A stretch of DNA of 64,000 bases from Brucella sp. 21LCYQ03 (GTDB lineage: Bacteria > Pseudomonadota > Alphaproteobacteria > Rhizobiales > Rhizobiaceae), in assembly GCF_023554105.1 (NCBI RefSeq), contig NZ_JAMJWE010000015.1, forward strand, positions 21,147-85,146, read 5' to 3'. The notes beneath the pieces were generated by a model that was not told where the DNA came from, did not search any database, and saw nothing but the letters and a program-made list of their open reading frames with translations. Numbering within the stretch: the first letter of the stretch is position 1; each line of letters begins with the position of its first letter. A program made the translations under genes and the position numbers. Positions 44,599-52,822 of the stretch are shown piece by piece.

Positions 44599-45750
44599 TC
44601 AAATGACGACGTTACCGGGGCGTAGGGCCACTTTAATCGGCCGCCCGTCCAGTTCATGAGCTGCAGCCTTCAGCGCTGTCTCTGCCTCCTCGAGGGGATA
44701 GGTTTCGCTGACCCAGTCGGCAAGATCGACGCCACGCTTCTGAAGGTCGAGCGCCAATTGCAGCCCCGCTTCCACAAAATTGGGATGAGATGCAAAGCTG
44801 AGCAAACGGATTTCCTTCATTAGCAGCTCTACCCAATCGATCTGCTGAACGGCCGGCGACGATATGGCGACGTTCACAAACGTCCCCATTTTGGCAAGCA
44901 ACCGGAACGCCAAACGCTTCGCAGGGACGACACCTGCCAGATCGATCACCACATTGGCCTGACCGCTACGCGCCAGCAGATCTTGCGCGACCAGATCGGG
45001 GTCGGCATCTCGCGCCATGGCCAGTGTCGTGGTCACTCCCAATTGCCGAGCCAGATCCAGGCGGAGTCCATCGGTCTCAAGGCCAACCATGGTGACCTTG
45101 GCGCCGAGTTCCATGGCAGCGATAGCACAACATAATCCCTGTGGTCCGGGACCTATAATGGCGACATGATCGCCAGCCTTCACTCCCGCCGAAGTAACCC
45201 AGCGCATACCGTTGGCCAAAGGGGAGCCGCCAACCAATGCTGCACCATCACTGAGCCCATCGGGCAATTTGTATGCCAGTGCCTCCTTGGGCACAAAGAC
45301 ATGCGTGGCATATCCACCCCAAAGCTGGGGAGCCTTCCTGTTGGAGGTAATTCCGTAGCCGGTGCCTTTGCCCTTCTGGTCACAAAGATAGTATTGCCCT
45401 GCCCGACAGGAGTCGCAATTGTGGCATGGCCAACGAGCTTCCAGAATCACCCGGTCTCCGACGCTCAAACTTCGTGCGCGGCTGGCGGACGCACCGATTG
45501 CCTCAACGGTACCGACAATTTCATCACCGAAGGTCAGGGGGGCGAGGTCATTGATCCACCCAAGTTCGCCCCGATACATGTGCAATTCAGAGCCATCGAC
45601 ACCGCATAAAGCCACACGGATAAGCATGTCCTCGGTGCGCATGTCCGGTAGAGGTACCTCCCGCATTGCGAGTTCCCCCGGAGAGAGGTATTCGACGATC
45701 TTGGCCGTGGCGCGCGCCACAGGCATTGAGCTGTGAGAAGCGTTTCCCAT
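44599..45750 (-). CDS. Zinc-dependent alcohol dehydrogenase, MDR superfamily (383 aa)
   Basis: Medium-chain dehydrogenase. The structural-zinc cluster CHNCDSCRAGQYYLC is complete. The first catalytic-zinc ligand is in LCGVDGSE; the second, normally His in GHE, is Asp in TFGDEIVG. The nucleotide-binding turn is IIGPGPQGLCCAIA. It probably oxidises an alcohol made by the P450 encoded upstream. Starts four bases after the ferredoxin stop. The His-to-Asp change could alter zinc binding or class; similar substitutions exist in some sugar dehydrogenases, so function may be intact. Confidence 0.9.
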   Translation of the reverse strand: MGNASHSSMPVARATAKIVEYLSPGELAMREVPLPDMRTEDMLIRVALCGVDGSELHMYRGELGWINDLAPLTFGDEIVGTVEAIGASASRARSLSVGDRVILEARWPCHNCDSCRAGQYYLCDQKGKGTGYGITSNRKAPQLWGGYATHVFVPKEALAYKLPDGLSDGAALVGGSPLANGMRWVTSAGVKAGDHVAIIGPGPQGLCCAIAAMELGAKVTMVGLETDGLRLDLARQLGVTTTLAMARDADPDLVAQDLLARSGQANVVIDLAGVVPAKRLAFRLLAKMGTFVNVAISSPAVQQIDWVELLMKEIRLLSFASHPNFVEAGLQLALDLQKRGVDLADWVSETYPLEEAETALKAAAHELDGRPIKVALRPGNVVI

Positions 45751-45753
45751 GTT

Positions 45754-46068
45754 CTATTCCTGCGGCGCAACTTGAAAGCGCATTTCCTTTAGAGTTTCGT
45801 TAACCCGGATCTGACAACACAGGCGCGAGCATTCAGTATAAGCTTCCAAGACCTCAAGCATCTCGGTCTCGGCTAGCGTCGGCGCCGGTAACCGACTGAT
45901 AGCAGCGGGTTCAAGATAGACATGACAGGTGGCGCATGACAGCTCTCCACCGCACTCTCCAATAATGCCGGGCACTGAATTCTGAACCGCATTCCACATC
46001 ACGGAAGTGTCTTCGACTGCATCTACGGTTAGCTCGCCGCTCTCTGTTACAAAAGTTATTTCAACCAT
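45754..46068 (-). CDS. [2Fe-2S] ferredoxin for the P450 (104 aa)
   Basis: Putidaredoxin-type ferredoxin. Ligands C39, C45, C48 in GECGGELSCATC and C84 or C85 in RLCCQ. The frame starts at 46089, but the ATG at 46068 gives the family N-terminus and lies 10 bases after AAAGGA. Encoded between the P450 and the alcohol dehydrogenase, so it is the natural donor to the P450. Its reductase is not here; the gene at 32248 is the candidate. Confidence 0.92.
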   Translation of the reverse strand: MVEITFVTESGELTVDAVEDTSVMWNAVQNSVPGIIGECGGELSCATCHVYLEPAAISRLPAPTLAETEMLEVLEAYTECSRLCCQIRVNETLKEMRFQVAPQE

Positions 46069-46110
46069 CGGCCACGATCCTTTGTTCATTTGCTAAGGAG
46101 GTGGGGGCAG

Positions 46111-47358
46111 TCACTGGAATTTGACCATCAACTGACTAAGGCCAGTGACCTGATGGTCCACAACCCAGTGCGGTGTGTCATCGCCGGCGAATTCGATATC
46201 GGGAAAGGCAGAGAAGATCTTGGAGAACAGTACCTTCAGTTCCAACCGCACGAGAGCGCGTCCCAGGCAGGCATGAATGCCTTCTCCCAGCGAGAGATGT
46301 TCATTCGGCGTGCGACGGATGTCGAACTTGTGCGGATTGTCGAATTTGCGTTCATCCTTGTTGCCAGAAACCGCGAAGAGGACAACCCAGTCCCCAGGAT
46401 TGATCGTTTTGCCGTGCATCTTATAAGACGCGCGGGCGACCCGGAGCCGTCCCCTTGCCGGAGTGGTCCATCGCATAATCTCGTCTACGGCGCCGTCGAT
46501 CAGCGTTGGATCATCGATCAGCAACTGTCGCTGCTCCGGATCCTTGAGAAAACACCACATCCCGACCGAAATTGCATTCCGGGTGGTTTCGAGCCCGCCT
46601 AAAATGAGTAGAAGGAACCAGCCCGCGATTTCGTGCTCATCAAGCGGCGTGCCGTCGACCACCATACGCGCGATGATCGAAGCCAGATCATCGCGCGGGT
46701 TGGCCAATCTGTCTCGCGCCATGCGCATGGAATAGTCGCCGATCGCTTCGATCCCGATAAAAGACGTTTCTTCGTGAGTTTTTCCGGGGATTGCACCACG
46801 TGGATCTGCGGGAGAGAAAGCCTGCCACGCGAAGCGACCGAGCTCATCCCAGTCACTCTCGGGGATACCCAGCATCTTGAACACCACATGCATCGGCAGA
46901 ACGGCTGCGAATTCGTCGACGACATCCGCCGTCCCCTTCTTGCGGATATCTTCGATGATCTCGTCTACGATCTTTTCAATATCGGCGCGCATGCGACCGA
47001 CCATGGGCGTACTGAAGTGCTTGTTCATGGGTTGCCGCATAACTGTATGAAGCGGCGGATCCATGAGTGTGACGCTGGCGTCCCACATAAGCTTGCGCCT
47101 CTGCAGGGTAGTTAGTCGACGGCCCGATCGTGGTATACGACTGTCAAAAGACGAGCTGAAGGTCATGGCGTCGTTAAGGATGGCCTTCATGTCGTCGTAA
47201 CGTGTAACGACCCAAAAATTACGCCCATAGTCATCTGGTTGCGCCCAGTGCAGCGGGTCTTCGTCGCGCAGACGACGAAATATCTCATGATGCTCACCAG
47301 ATGGATACCATTCGGGCCGCACAAGGTCGGTGTCATAGCTGCTGAGGTCCTTTTCCAT
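46111..47358 (-). CDS. Cytochrome P450, bacterial class I (415 aa)
   Basis: Soluble three-component P450. The heme-thiolate ligand is C364 in LSLGEGIHACLGRALVRLE (Phe of the usual FGxGxH is Leu). The I-helix oxygen motif is LILGGLETTRNAIS, the ExxR segment is AVDEIMRWTTPARGRLRVA with an altered ExxR context to check, and the N-terminus has DPLHWAQPDDYGRNFWVVTRYDD. Resembles the CYP108/CYP111/CYP125-like bacterial group acting on terpenoid or steroid carbons. First gene of an operon with a ferredoxin and an alcohol dehydrogenase, a normal layout for hydroxylation followed by oxidation. Promoter at 47433. Confidence 0.92.
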   Translation of the reverse strand: MEKDLSSYDTDLVRPEWYPSGEHHEIFRRLRDEDPLHWAQPDDYGRNFWVVTRYDDMKAILNDAMTFSSSFDSRIPRSGRRLTTLQRRKLMWDASVTLMDPPLHTVMRQPMNKHFSTPMVGRMRADIEKIVDEIIEDIRKKGTADVVDEFAAVLPMHVVFKMLGIPESDWDELGRFAWQAFSPADPRGAIPGKTHEETSFIGIEAIGDYSMRMARDRLANPRDDLASIIARMVVDGTPLDEHEIAGWFLLLILGGLETTRNAISVGMWCFLKDPEQRQLLIDDPTLIDGAVDEIMRWTTPARGRLRVARASYKMHGKTINPGDWVVLFAVSGNKDERKFDNPHKFDIRRTPNEHLSLGEGIHACLGRALVRLELKVLFSKIFSAFPDIEFAGDDTPHWVVDHQVTGLSQLMVKFQ

Positions 47359-47432
47359 AGTCTACCTTTTCCCAGTGAGTACTATTGCGCCTGGCGATTG
47401 GGCGCGGATGTTTTACGTTGCAGTGCAAGCTC

Positions 47433-47447
47433 GCAAACTCTGTGCCA
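47433..47447 (-). promoter_or_regulatory. Sigma-54 promoter of the P450 operon
   Basis: Minus strand TGGCACAGAGTTTGC, 75 bases before the P450 ATG; divergent from 47644. Confidence 0.85.
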
Positions 47448-47529
47448 AGTCCGCATCTCTGCTCGTCGATGCAACAAAAGCCTGTGCACTCCAGCAGCCG
47501 CCGCGTCACCGAATGCCCGTTACGAATTG

Positions 47530-47543
47530 TTGTTGCACAACAA
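47530..47543. promoter_or_regulatory. 14-bp palindrome between divergent sigma-54 promoters
   Basis: TTGTTGCACAACAA is a perfect 6-2-6 palindrome 83 bases from one promoter and 100 from the other, a good position for a shared activator site. Remainder of 47359-47717 holds no gene. Confidence 0.4.
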
Positions 47544-47643
47544 ACACGCCTATGTGTTTGACGGCGGCACTTTTCCCGAACACTGCATGCGCCAAGGACA
47601 TCATCTTCCGAAATGCATGCTTCAGCATGAACTCAGTTATCTG

Positions 47644-47658
47644 TGGCACGGACTTTGC
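47644..47658 (+). promoter_or_regulatory. Sigma-54 promoter of the SDR/lyase/aldehyde dehydrogenase operon
   Basis: TGGCACGGACTTTGC, exact consensus, 60 bases before the TTG start at 47718. Confidence 0.87.
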
Positions 47659-47717
47659 GTGACAAACATCAAGCCTCGCTCAGATGTTGCTGAGGCCATA
47701 GATGAGAGGCGCTACGC

Positions 47718-48611
47718 TTGGAAAATTTTGTCGGCAGGAACGCAGTCGTAACGGGGGGCGGAAGCGGCATTGGTCGATCAATCTCGCGCGCACTTGCCGG
47801 TGCTGGCGCAAATGTCCTGGTGGCCGACATCGATGCGCGCGCAGCTGAATCAGTTGCCGCTGAAGTGCGCGAACTAGGCGGTGCAGGATTGGCTCAACAA
47901 GTCGATGTGTCAAATTTCGATGACGTAACAAAGCTTGCGACGCACGCATTCGGCGAATTTGGGTCGGTGGACGTCCTCGTGAACAATGCAGGAGTGACAC
48001 TAAGGCCATTTCGGGCATCCTGGGATACAAGTCTCGAAGATTTTCGCTGGATCATGGATGTGAATTTTTGGGGCGTGGTTCATGGTCATATGGCTTTTGT
48101 TCGATCCATGATCGACCGGCCGGGCGTAAAGCACATCGTCAACACATCATCGGTCGGGTCGATCGTTTCCGTTGCAGGTCACTCTGCATACTGTGCCTCC
48201 AAATCGGCGGTGGATGGATTTTCCTACAGCGCCAGGGAAGAGCTTCGCGGCTTCGGCATCGGCGTCAGCTTGTTGCATCCGGCTGGTGTCAAGACAGACA
48301 TAATAACGAGCGAACGCTGGCGGCCTGAAATAGACAGATCGGGTAACCGCGATGTTGTCCCCTGGTCGCGCTATGTGAGCAAGGTCGTCAACCCCTCGAT
48401 CGACGATCCCGCCAATGCTGCGAGGCAGTCTCCTGTCGAGTTTGCCACGGAGCCATGGCAGTATATCTGGCCTGAGGATGTCGGGCGCATCGTCATCGAA
48501 GGTATCCGCGCCAACCGATGCAACATCCTGACTCACCCGCCACTTACAGAACGCATCCGTGCTCGTGCTGAGACCATCATTGCCGGTGCTCCTCAGCCAC
48601 CGTCGGTCTAG
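47718..48611 (+). CDS. Short-chain dehydrogenase/reductase (297 aa, TTG start)
   Basis: Classical SDR with TGGGSGIGRSISRAL, DVLVNNAGVT, catalytic Ser in NTSSVGSIVS and YCASKSAV. The C-terminal part is longer than usual (to 297 aa). The start is TTG at 47718 behind GAGAGG; no ATG lies near. It oxidises or reduces a pathway alcohol or ketone. First gene of a three-gene sigma-54 operon, divergent from the P450, whose product it might oxidise. Confidence 0.88.
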   Translation: MENFVGRNAVVTGGGSGIGRSISRALAGAGANVLVADIDARAAESVAAEVRELGGAGLAQQVDVSNFDDVTKLATHAFGEFGSVDVLVNNAGVTLRPFRASWDTSLEDFRWIMDVNFWGVVHGHMAFVRSMIDRPGVKHIVNTSSVGSIVSVAGHSAYCASKSAVDGFSYSAREELRGFGIGVSLLHPAGVKTDIITSERWRPEIDRSGNRDVVPWSRYVSKVVNPSIDDPANAARQSPVEFATEPWQYIWPEDVGRIVIEGIRANRCNILTHPPLTERIRARAETIIAGAPQPPSV

Positions 48612-48620
48612 GAGTTTGTT

Positions 48621-49529
48621 TTGAACGTTTTTAAAAAGAAGAACCTGCGCCAGCGCCTGAGCGAACCCGGAGCGATTTACATGCCGGGTTGCTATGACGC
48701 ACTGTCAGCGAAGCTGATAGAAAGTGCGGGCTTTGAGGCCGCGGCTATCAGCGGGTTCGCGCTCGAAGGTGCTCACTTAGGTGGGCCTGATATCGGGTTA
48801 ATGACGCTGACGGAACTTGTGGAGCAGGCGGCTCGCATCACCGACGCGGTCAATATTCCCGTCATTGCCGACGTTGATACCGGATTTGGCGGTGTGCAGA
48901 ACATTTACCGCACCGTCCGCCTGGCCGAGCGCGCTGGCCTGTCGGGCATTCACCTTGAAGACCAGACACTGCCAAAGAAATGCCCGTTGCTTCCAGGGCG
49001 GAAAATAGTTCCACTCCAGGAAGCCATGGATCGCTATGCCGTGGCTCTGGAGGCCAGGAGTAATGCCGACTTCATCATCATTGCCAGGACCGATGCAGAT
49101 ATCATGGGTTACGACGAACAAATCATGAGGGCCAACGAGTACCTGACAACGGGCGTGGACTGTGTCCTGCCTATGATGATCGAGTTCAACGGCGCATCCT
49201 TCCACGATCTGCCGCCAGATAAGCAGATGAAGCACATTGAGCGGGTCGTCACCGATATCGATGGCCACGTGATGTATGTGGGGCCTCCTCCAGCTGGCTA
49301 TACCGCCTTTGATCTGGGCGCGATCGGAGTAAAGCTGATCTCTCTCTCAGCTGGCACAATCAATGCTGCGGCGACGGCAATGATGATCGCTCTTGGCGAA
49401 TTGAAGGCCAAGGGCAGGGTATCGTTGTTTCAAGAGAACCCAAAGCGTCTGGAGGCCAGCTCCGGGCTGCTGCAATTCCTTGGGGTGGATTTTTATCTGA
49501 ATCTCGAGAGGCGCTTCATGCGCGACTAA
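48621..49529 (+). CDS. Isocitrate lyase/PEP mutase family lyase (302 aa, TTG start)
   Basis: PEPM/ICL-family (beta/alpha)8 enzyme. Motifs: MPGCYDALSAKLIESAGF, AISGFALEGAHLGGPDIG, the metal-binding VIADVDTGFGG, GIHLEDQTLPKKCP in place of the KxCGH loop of isocitrate lyase, and IIARTDA. The KKCPLLPGRK loop resembles carboxyvinyl or oxaloacetate-type members and 2-methylisocitrate lyase relatives. It cleaves a C-C bond next to a carboxylate. TTG at 48621 lies six bases after AGGAG, which overlaps the SDR stop. Substrate unknown. Confidence 0.85.
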   Translation: MNVFKKKNLRQRLSEPGAIYMPGCYDALSAKLIESAGFEAAAISGFALEGAHLGGPDIGLMTLTELVEQAARITDAVNIPVIADVDTGFGGVQNIYRTVRLAERAGLSGIHLEDQTLPKKCPLLPGRKIVPLQEAMDRYAVALEARSNADFIIIARTDADIMGYDEQIMRANEYLTTGVDCVLPMMIEFNGASFHDLPPDKQMKHIERVVTDIDGHVMYVGPPPAGYTAFDLGAIGVKLISLSAGTINAAATAMMIALGELKAKGRVSLFQENPKRLEASSGLLQFLGVDFYLNLERRFMRD

Positions 49530-49585
49530 CCATATCCCCAAGAACAGCGCTGGGAAGACGAAACCAGCCAGAGGAGCGGATTTTC

Positions 49586-51109
49586 ATGTCTCAAAAAGCA
49601 ATCAGCAGCCAGTCTCATGGCATCCGGCAACCCGGTGCGTTTTATATAGGTGGCGAGTGGGTGGCACCGGAGTCTGGTGATCATCTCGATGTCGTAACCC
49701 CTTCAACGGAAGAGGTTTTCGGCCGGTTCGCAGCGGCGAATGTACAGGATATCAACAAGGCGGTTGGAGCTGCACGCATTGCGTTTGACGAGGGGCCATG
49801 GCCTCGCATGACACACGCTGAACGGGCCGAATATCTCAGGGCCTTATCGAAAGAACTGTCTTCACGCGTTCCGGACCTGAGCAATATCTGGACATCCGAG
49901 GTGGGTGTGACATGCAGAATTGCAGATGCTTCCGTGCCACGCTCTGCAGCCGTCTTCGACTATTACGCCGGGTTTGCCGAAAGCTTTCCCTTTGTCGAAA
50001 AGCATCAGCCGCGCAGTGGTGGCAACCATGGTTATCTTGTGCATGAGCCAGTGGGCGTCGTCGGCGCGATCGTCGCCTGGAACGGCTCGCTGGGGCTAAC
50101 TGTCTGGAAGTGCGCGCCAGCCCTGTTGGCAGGTTGTACGGTTGTGGTTAAGGCGTCCCCTGAATCCCCCGGCCCGGCCTGGGTTATCGCTGAGGCCGCC
50201 GCTGCGGTTGGCATTCCATCTGGCGTGTTCAACGTCGTGCTCGCAGATCGCGAGGTTTCGGAGCATCTCGTTCGCCATCCTGATGTCGATAAGATAACAT
50301 TTACGGGCTCGAGTGCCGTCGGCAAACGGATTGCTTCCATTTGTGGCGAACGTATCGCGCGCTGCACGCTTGAACTCGGGGGCAAATCGGCTGCCCTCAT
50401 TCTCGACGATTACGATATGGAGAAGGCTGCCTTATCGATTTCCCAATCCGCACGTGTGTTGTCGGGACAGATTTGTTCGTCACTTACGCGGCTCATAGTG
50501 CCACGGGCGCATCAGGACCAGCTCATTGAAGCCCTTTCGGCAGCATTTCTGTCTACAAAGGTCGGCGATCCCTTCGATAGCGAAACAGATATGGGCCCCC
50601 TTGCCTCTGCGCGCCAACGAGACCGCGTTGAGAGTTACATCGCCAAGGGCCGGGACGAAGGGGCAAGACTGGTTGTAGGCGGAAAGCGCCCGAGCCAATT
50701 GAATAAGGGTTTCTACGTGGAGCCGACTGTATTTTCCGATGTCGATAACGCGATGACGATTGCCAGAGATGAGATTTTCGGCCCCGTACTCAGTGTAATA
50801 CCGGTCGACGATGACGAGCAAGCTATAGCCGTTGCCAACGATAGTCCTTACGGCCTCAATGCGTCCGTATTCACCGATGACGCAAACCGCGCATGGGAAA
50901 TTGCGCGGAGGCTGCGATCTGGCACTGTAGGACATAACTCCTTCCGCACCGATTTTTACATCTCGGCGGGTGGCTTCAAACAATCAGGTCTGGGCCGTGA
51001 AGGCGGCAGCGAGGGTCTCAGGGGCTTTCTGGAACCAAAAACCATCATCCTCGACGCGGAACCGACGAGGGGAAGAGAACAGGCAAATAGCACGGGTGCC
51101 TTGGGGTAA
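49586..51109 (+). CDS. NAD(P)-dependent aldehyde dehydrogenase (507 aa)
   Basis: Full-length ALDH: FYIGGEWVAPESGD at the N-terminus, GAIVAWNGSLGLTVWKCAPAL, KASPESPGPA, FTGSSAVGKRI, the catalytic glutamate in LELGGKSA and the nucleophilic Cys in SGQICSSLTR, with EIFGPVLSV near the C-terminus. The usual PWN is AWN. It converts an aldehyde, perhaps from the P450/alcohol dehydrogenase steps, to the acid that the ligases activate. Third gene of the operon starting at 47718. Confidence 0.93.
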   Translation: MSQKAISSQSHGIRQPGAFYIGGEWVAPESGDHLDVVTPSTEEVFGRFAAANVQDINKAVGAARIAFDEGPWPRMTHAERAEYLRALSKELSSRVPDLSNIWTSEVGVTCRIADASVPRSAAVFDYYAGFAESFPFVEKHQPRSGGNHGYLVHEPVGVVGAIVAWNGSLGLTVWKCAPALLAGCTVVVKASPESPGPAWVIAEAAAAVGIPSGVFNVVLADREVSEHLVRHPDVDKITFTGSSAVGKRIASICGERIARCTLELGGKSAALILDDYDMEKAALSISQSARVLSGQICSSLTRLIVPRAHQDQLIEALSAAFLSTKVGDPFDSETDMGPLASARQRDRVESYIAKGRDEGARLVVGGKRPSQLNKGFYVEPTVFSDVDNAMTIARDEIFGPVLSVIPVDDDEQAIAVANDSPYGLNASVFTDDANRAWEIARRLRSGTVGHNSFRTDFYISAGGFKQSGLGREGGSEGLRGFLEPKTIILDAEPTRGREQANSTGALG

Positions 51110-51518
51110 GGGCGCGCGATCGCTCTTTTGTGGGACGTCCTACAGGCCGCGGAAACGGTGCTTCCGGTTGGATCAGGATAGAGTTTTGCTGAACAAGGCA
51201 CGGGGCCGCCAGTCTCCGCGGCGATGGAGTGGCTCGGCCTTGTGTTGGCGGTGATGAGCCGCCCTCAAGCCGGCGTGACGGCAAGCCGTGGGTCCTTGAG
51301 AAGAGCTGAATTATCGGATGCGACGTTTGGCCCAGATCGGCGGCGCTGAATAATTTGCTTTGCCCAACCGACGGGCCGTTCGCGAGTTGACCCAAAGACC
51401 ATTCGTGACATCAGAAAGACACTGCGAACGGCGGGGAAAGAAATAAGCCAATGGCTTGGATGAAAAGATCCGATGTCTCTTGGCTTCAACTTAAATCAAA
51501 ATCTTGGGAGGGGTTGAA
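51110..51518. other. Intergenic region upstream of the second barrel gene
   Basis: About 400 bases with no recognisable gene and no sigma-54 element found on the plus strand. The second barrel may be read through from the operon at 47718. Confidence 0.5.
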
Positions 51519-52397
51519 ATGACGTTTTTGAGATACACGTTTTGGGGGACATTGTTCGCGTTTTTTGGCTTGGCAGCAGATAAGTCTCACGCGATTGATA
51601 TCCAGCCATATGACGTGCTGACGGCGCCACCTGGAACTGCCATTTGGACGCAGTATTTCAATTTTGGCAAGTCAAACAGCGCATATCTCAATGGCACTGA
51701 AGTTGGCGGATCACTTCAGTCGTTTGCGATCGCTCAGCGCCTGACCTACTATTTCGATACCCCAGGCCAGAAGGCGTTGATCACCGGCATTATCCCTTAT
51801 GTCCACTTGCGAGATGGAAGCCTTTCGGGCGTTCCACTCAATGAGACGGATGGTATTGGCGACACGACGCTCGCCTTCACTTACGGATTATACAACGATA
51901 CAGAGACGAAGCGTAACCTAGACTTTATCGCCTATCTGGGCGTCCCGACGGGTAAATACAATGGGTTCAACCCGCTCAACCCGGGAGCCAATCGAACGTC
52001 GTATGCACTGCAAATGAGCGGTTCCTATGGGGTGGGTGATAACTGGCTCCTGGAAGGCGCGATCGACGTGTCCTTCTATCGAGACAACAAGAATGCCGAT
52101 GGCAATGGTAGCGTTCTGGCGCAGGATCCGACATACGCCGCCCAAGCCTGGCTCAGCTATGCCGTAACTCCCACGTTGTCACTCTCAGGCGGCTGGGGCA
52201 CCTCGTGGGGCGGGGAGCAGAAGCTGAACGGCAATGCCAGCGGTTTCAGCTCAGAGCGACAGCAAATTCGCGGCGCGATATCCTATTGGGTCACTCCGAC
52301 GTGGCAGATTCTGGGTCAGGTCAATCATGATTTCAATGTGAAGGGTGGGTTCCAGGCTGACACTTCATATCTATTGAGAGTGAGCAAACTTTTCTGA
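51519..52397 (+). CDS. Outer-membrane beta-barrel, paralogue of the protein at 21848 (292 aa)
   Basis: Phenol MetA-type outer-membrane channel. Signal peptide about residues 1-25, then blocks nearly identical to the first paralogue: DIQPYDVL, EVGGSLQS, QRLTYYFD, GIGDTTLAFTYGLY, GVPTGKYN, WGTSWGGEQKLNGNASGF and final LLRVSKLF. GGGAGGGG precedes the ATG. Both copies are intact; they presumably pass the hydrophobic substrate or an intermediate across the outer membrane. Confidence 0.86.
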   Translation: MTFLRYTFWGTLFAFFGLAADKSHAIDIQPYDVLTAPPGTAIWTQYFNFGKSNSAYLNGTEVGGSLQSFAIAQRLTYYFDTPGQKALITGIIPYVHLRDGSLSGVPLNETDGIGDTTLAFTYGLYNDTETKRNLDFIAYLGVPTGKYNGFNPLNPGANRTSYALQMSGSYGVGDNWLLEGAIDVSFYRDNKNADGNGSVLAQDPTYAAQAWLSYAVTPTLSLSGGWGTSWGGEQKLNGNASGFSSERQQIRGAISYWVTPTWQILGQVNHDFNVKGGFQADTSYLLRVSKLF

Positions 52398-52822
52398 CGA
52401 TCGCCTCGCCGAATATCTGATACAGCGGCTGACACGTCAGGCAGTTGGTCGCTCCATTCAACTGAGGCCTTAATACGACATAGCCACAAAAGTCTTTCGC
52501 ACTTAAATGCGACCCAAGAAATTATGCATGTGACGCAGGTATTCGCGGGAGTATCGTCCGTGACTACCGAAGAGCGGCGTGGTCCGCTTCTTCTCCGGTG
52601 CCAGCGCCTAGCGGATACTTCGCATCGTCAAGGATGCCTTCGTGAGGCATGACGGAATGCTCTGGCGTGAACCAAGGGCAGGTAGCGCTTGTCGGAGCGT
52701 TCCTTGCGGGTTTCGGTGTCCTCTCGAAATGATCGTTTCCCAAAACTTGATCATCAACATCTCCTTCCGACGATCGGAAGGAGTATCGGCGATTATGGTG
52801 GAGTGAATAGAGACTAAACCGC
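52398..52822. other. Intergenic region between convergent genes, with a hairpin
   Basis: No gene recognised. CTCCTTCCGA-CGA-TCGGAAGGAG at 52761-52783 is a perfect 10-bp stem between the convergent barrel and thiolase genes, possibly a two-way terminator although it has no T-run. Confidence 0.5.
52761..52783. terminator. Perfect 10-bp stem-loop between convergent genes
   Basis: CTCCTTCCGA pairs with TCGGAAGGAG around CGA, 40 bases beyond the thiolase stop on the minus strand. Confidence 0.35.
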
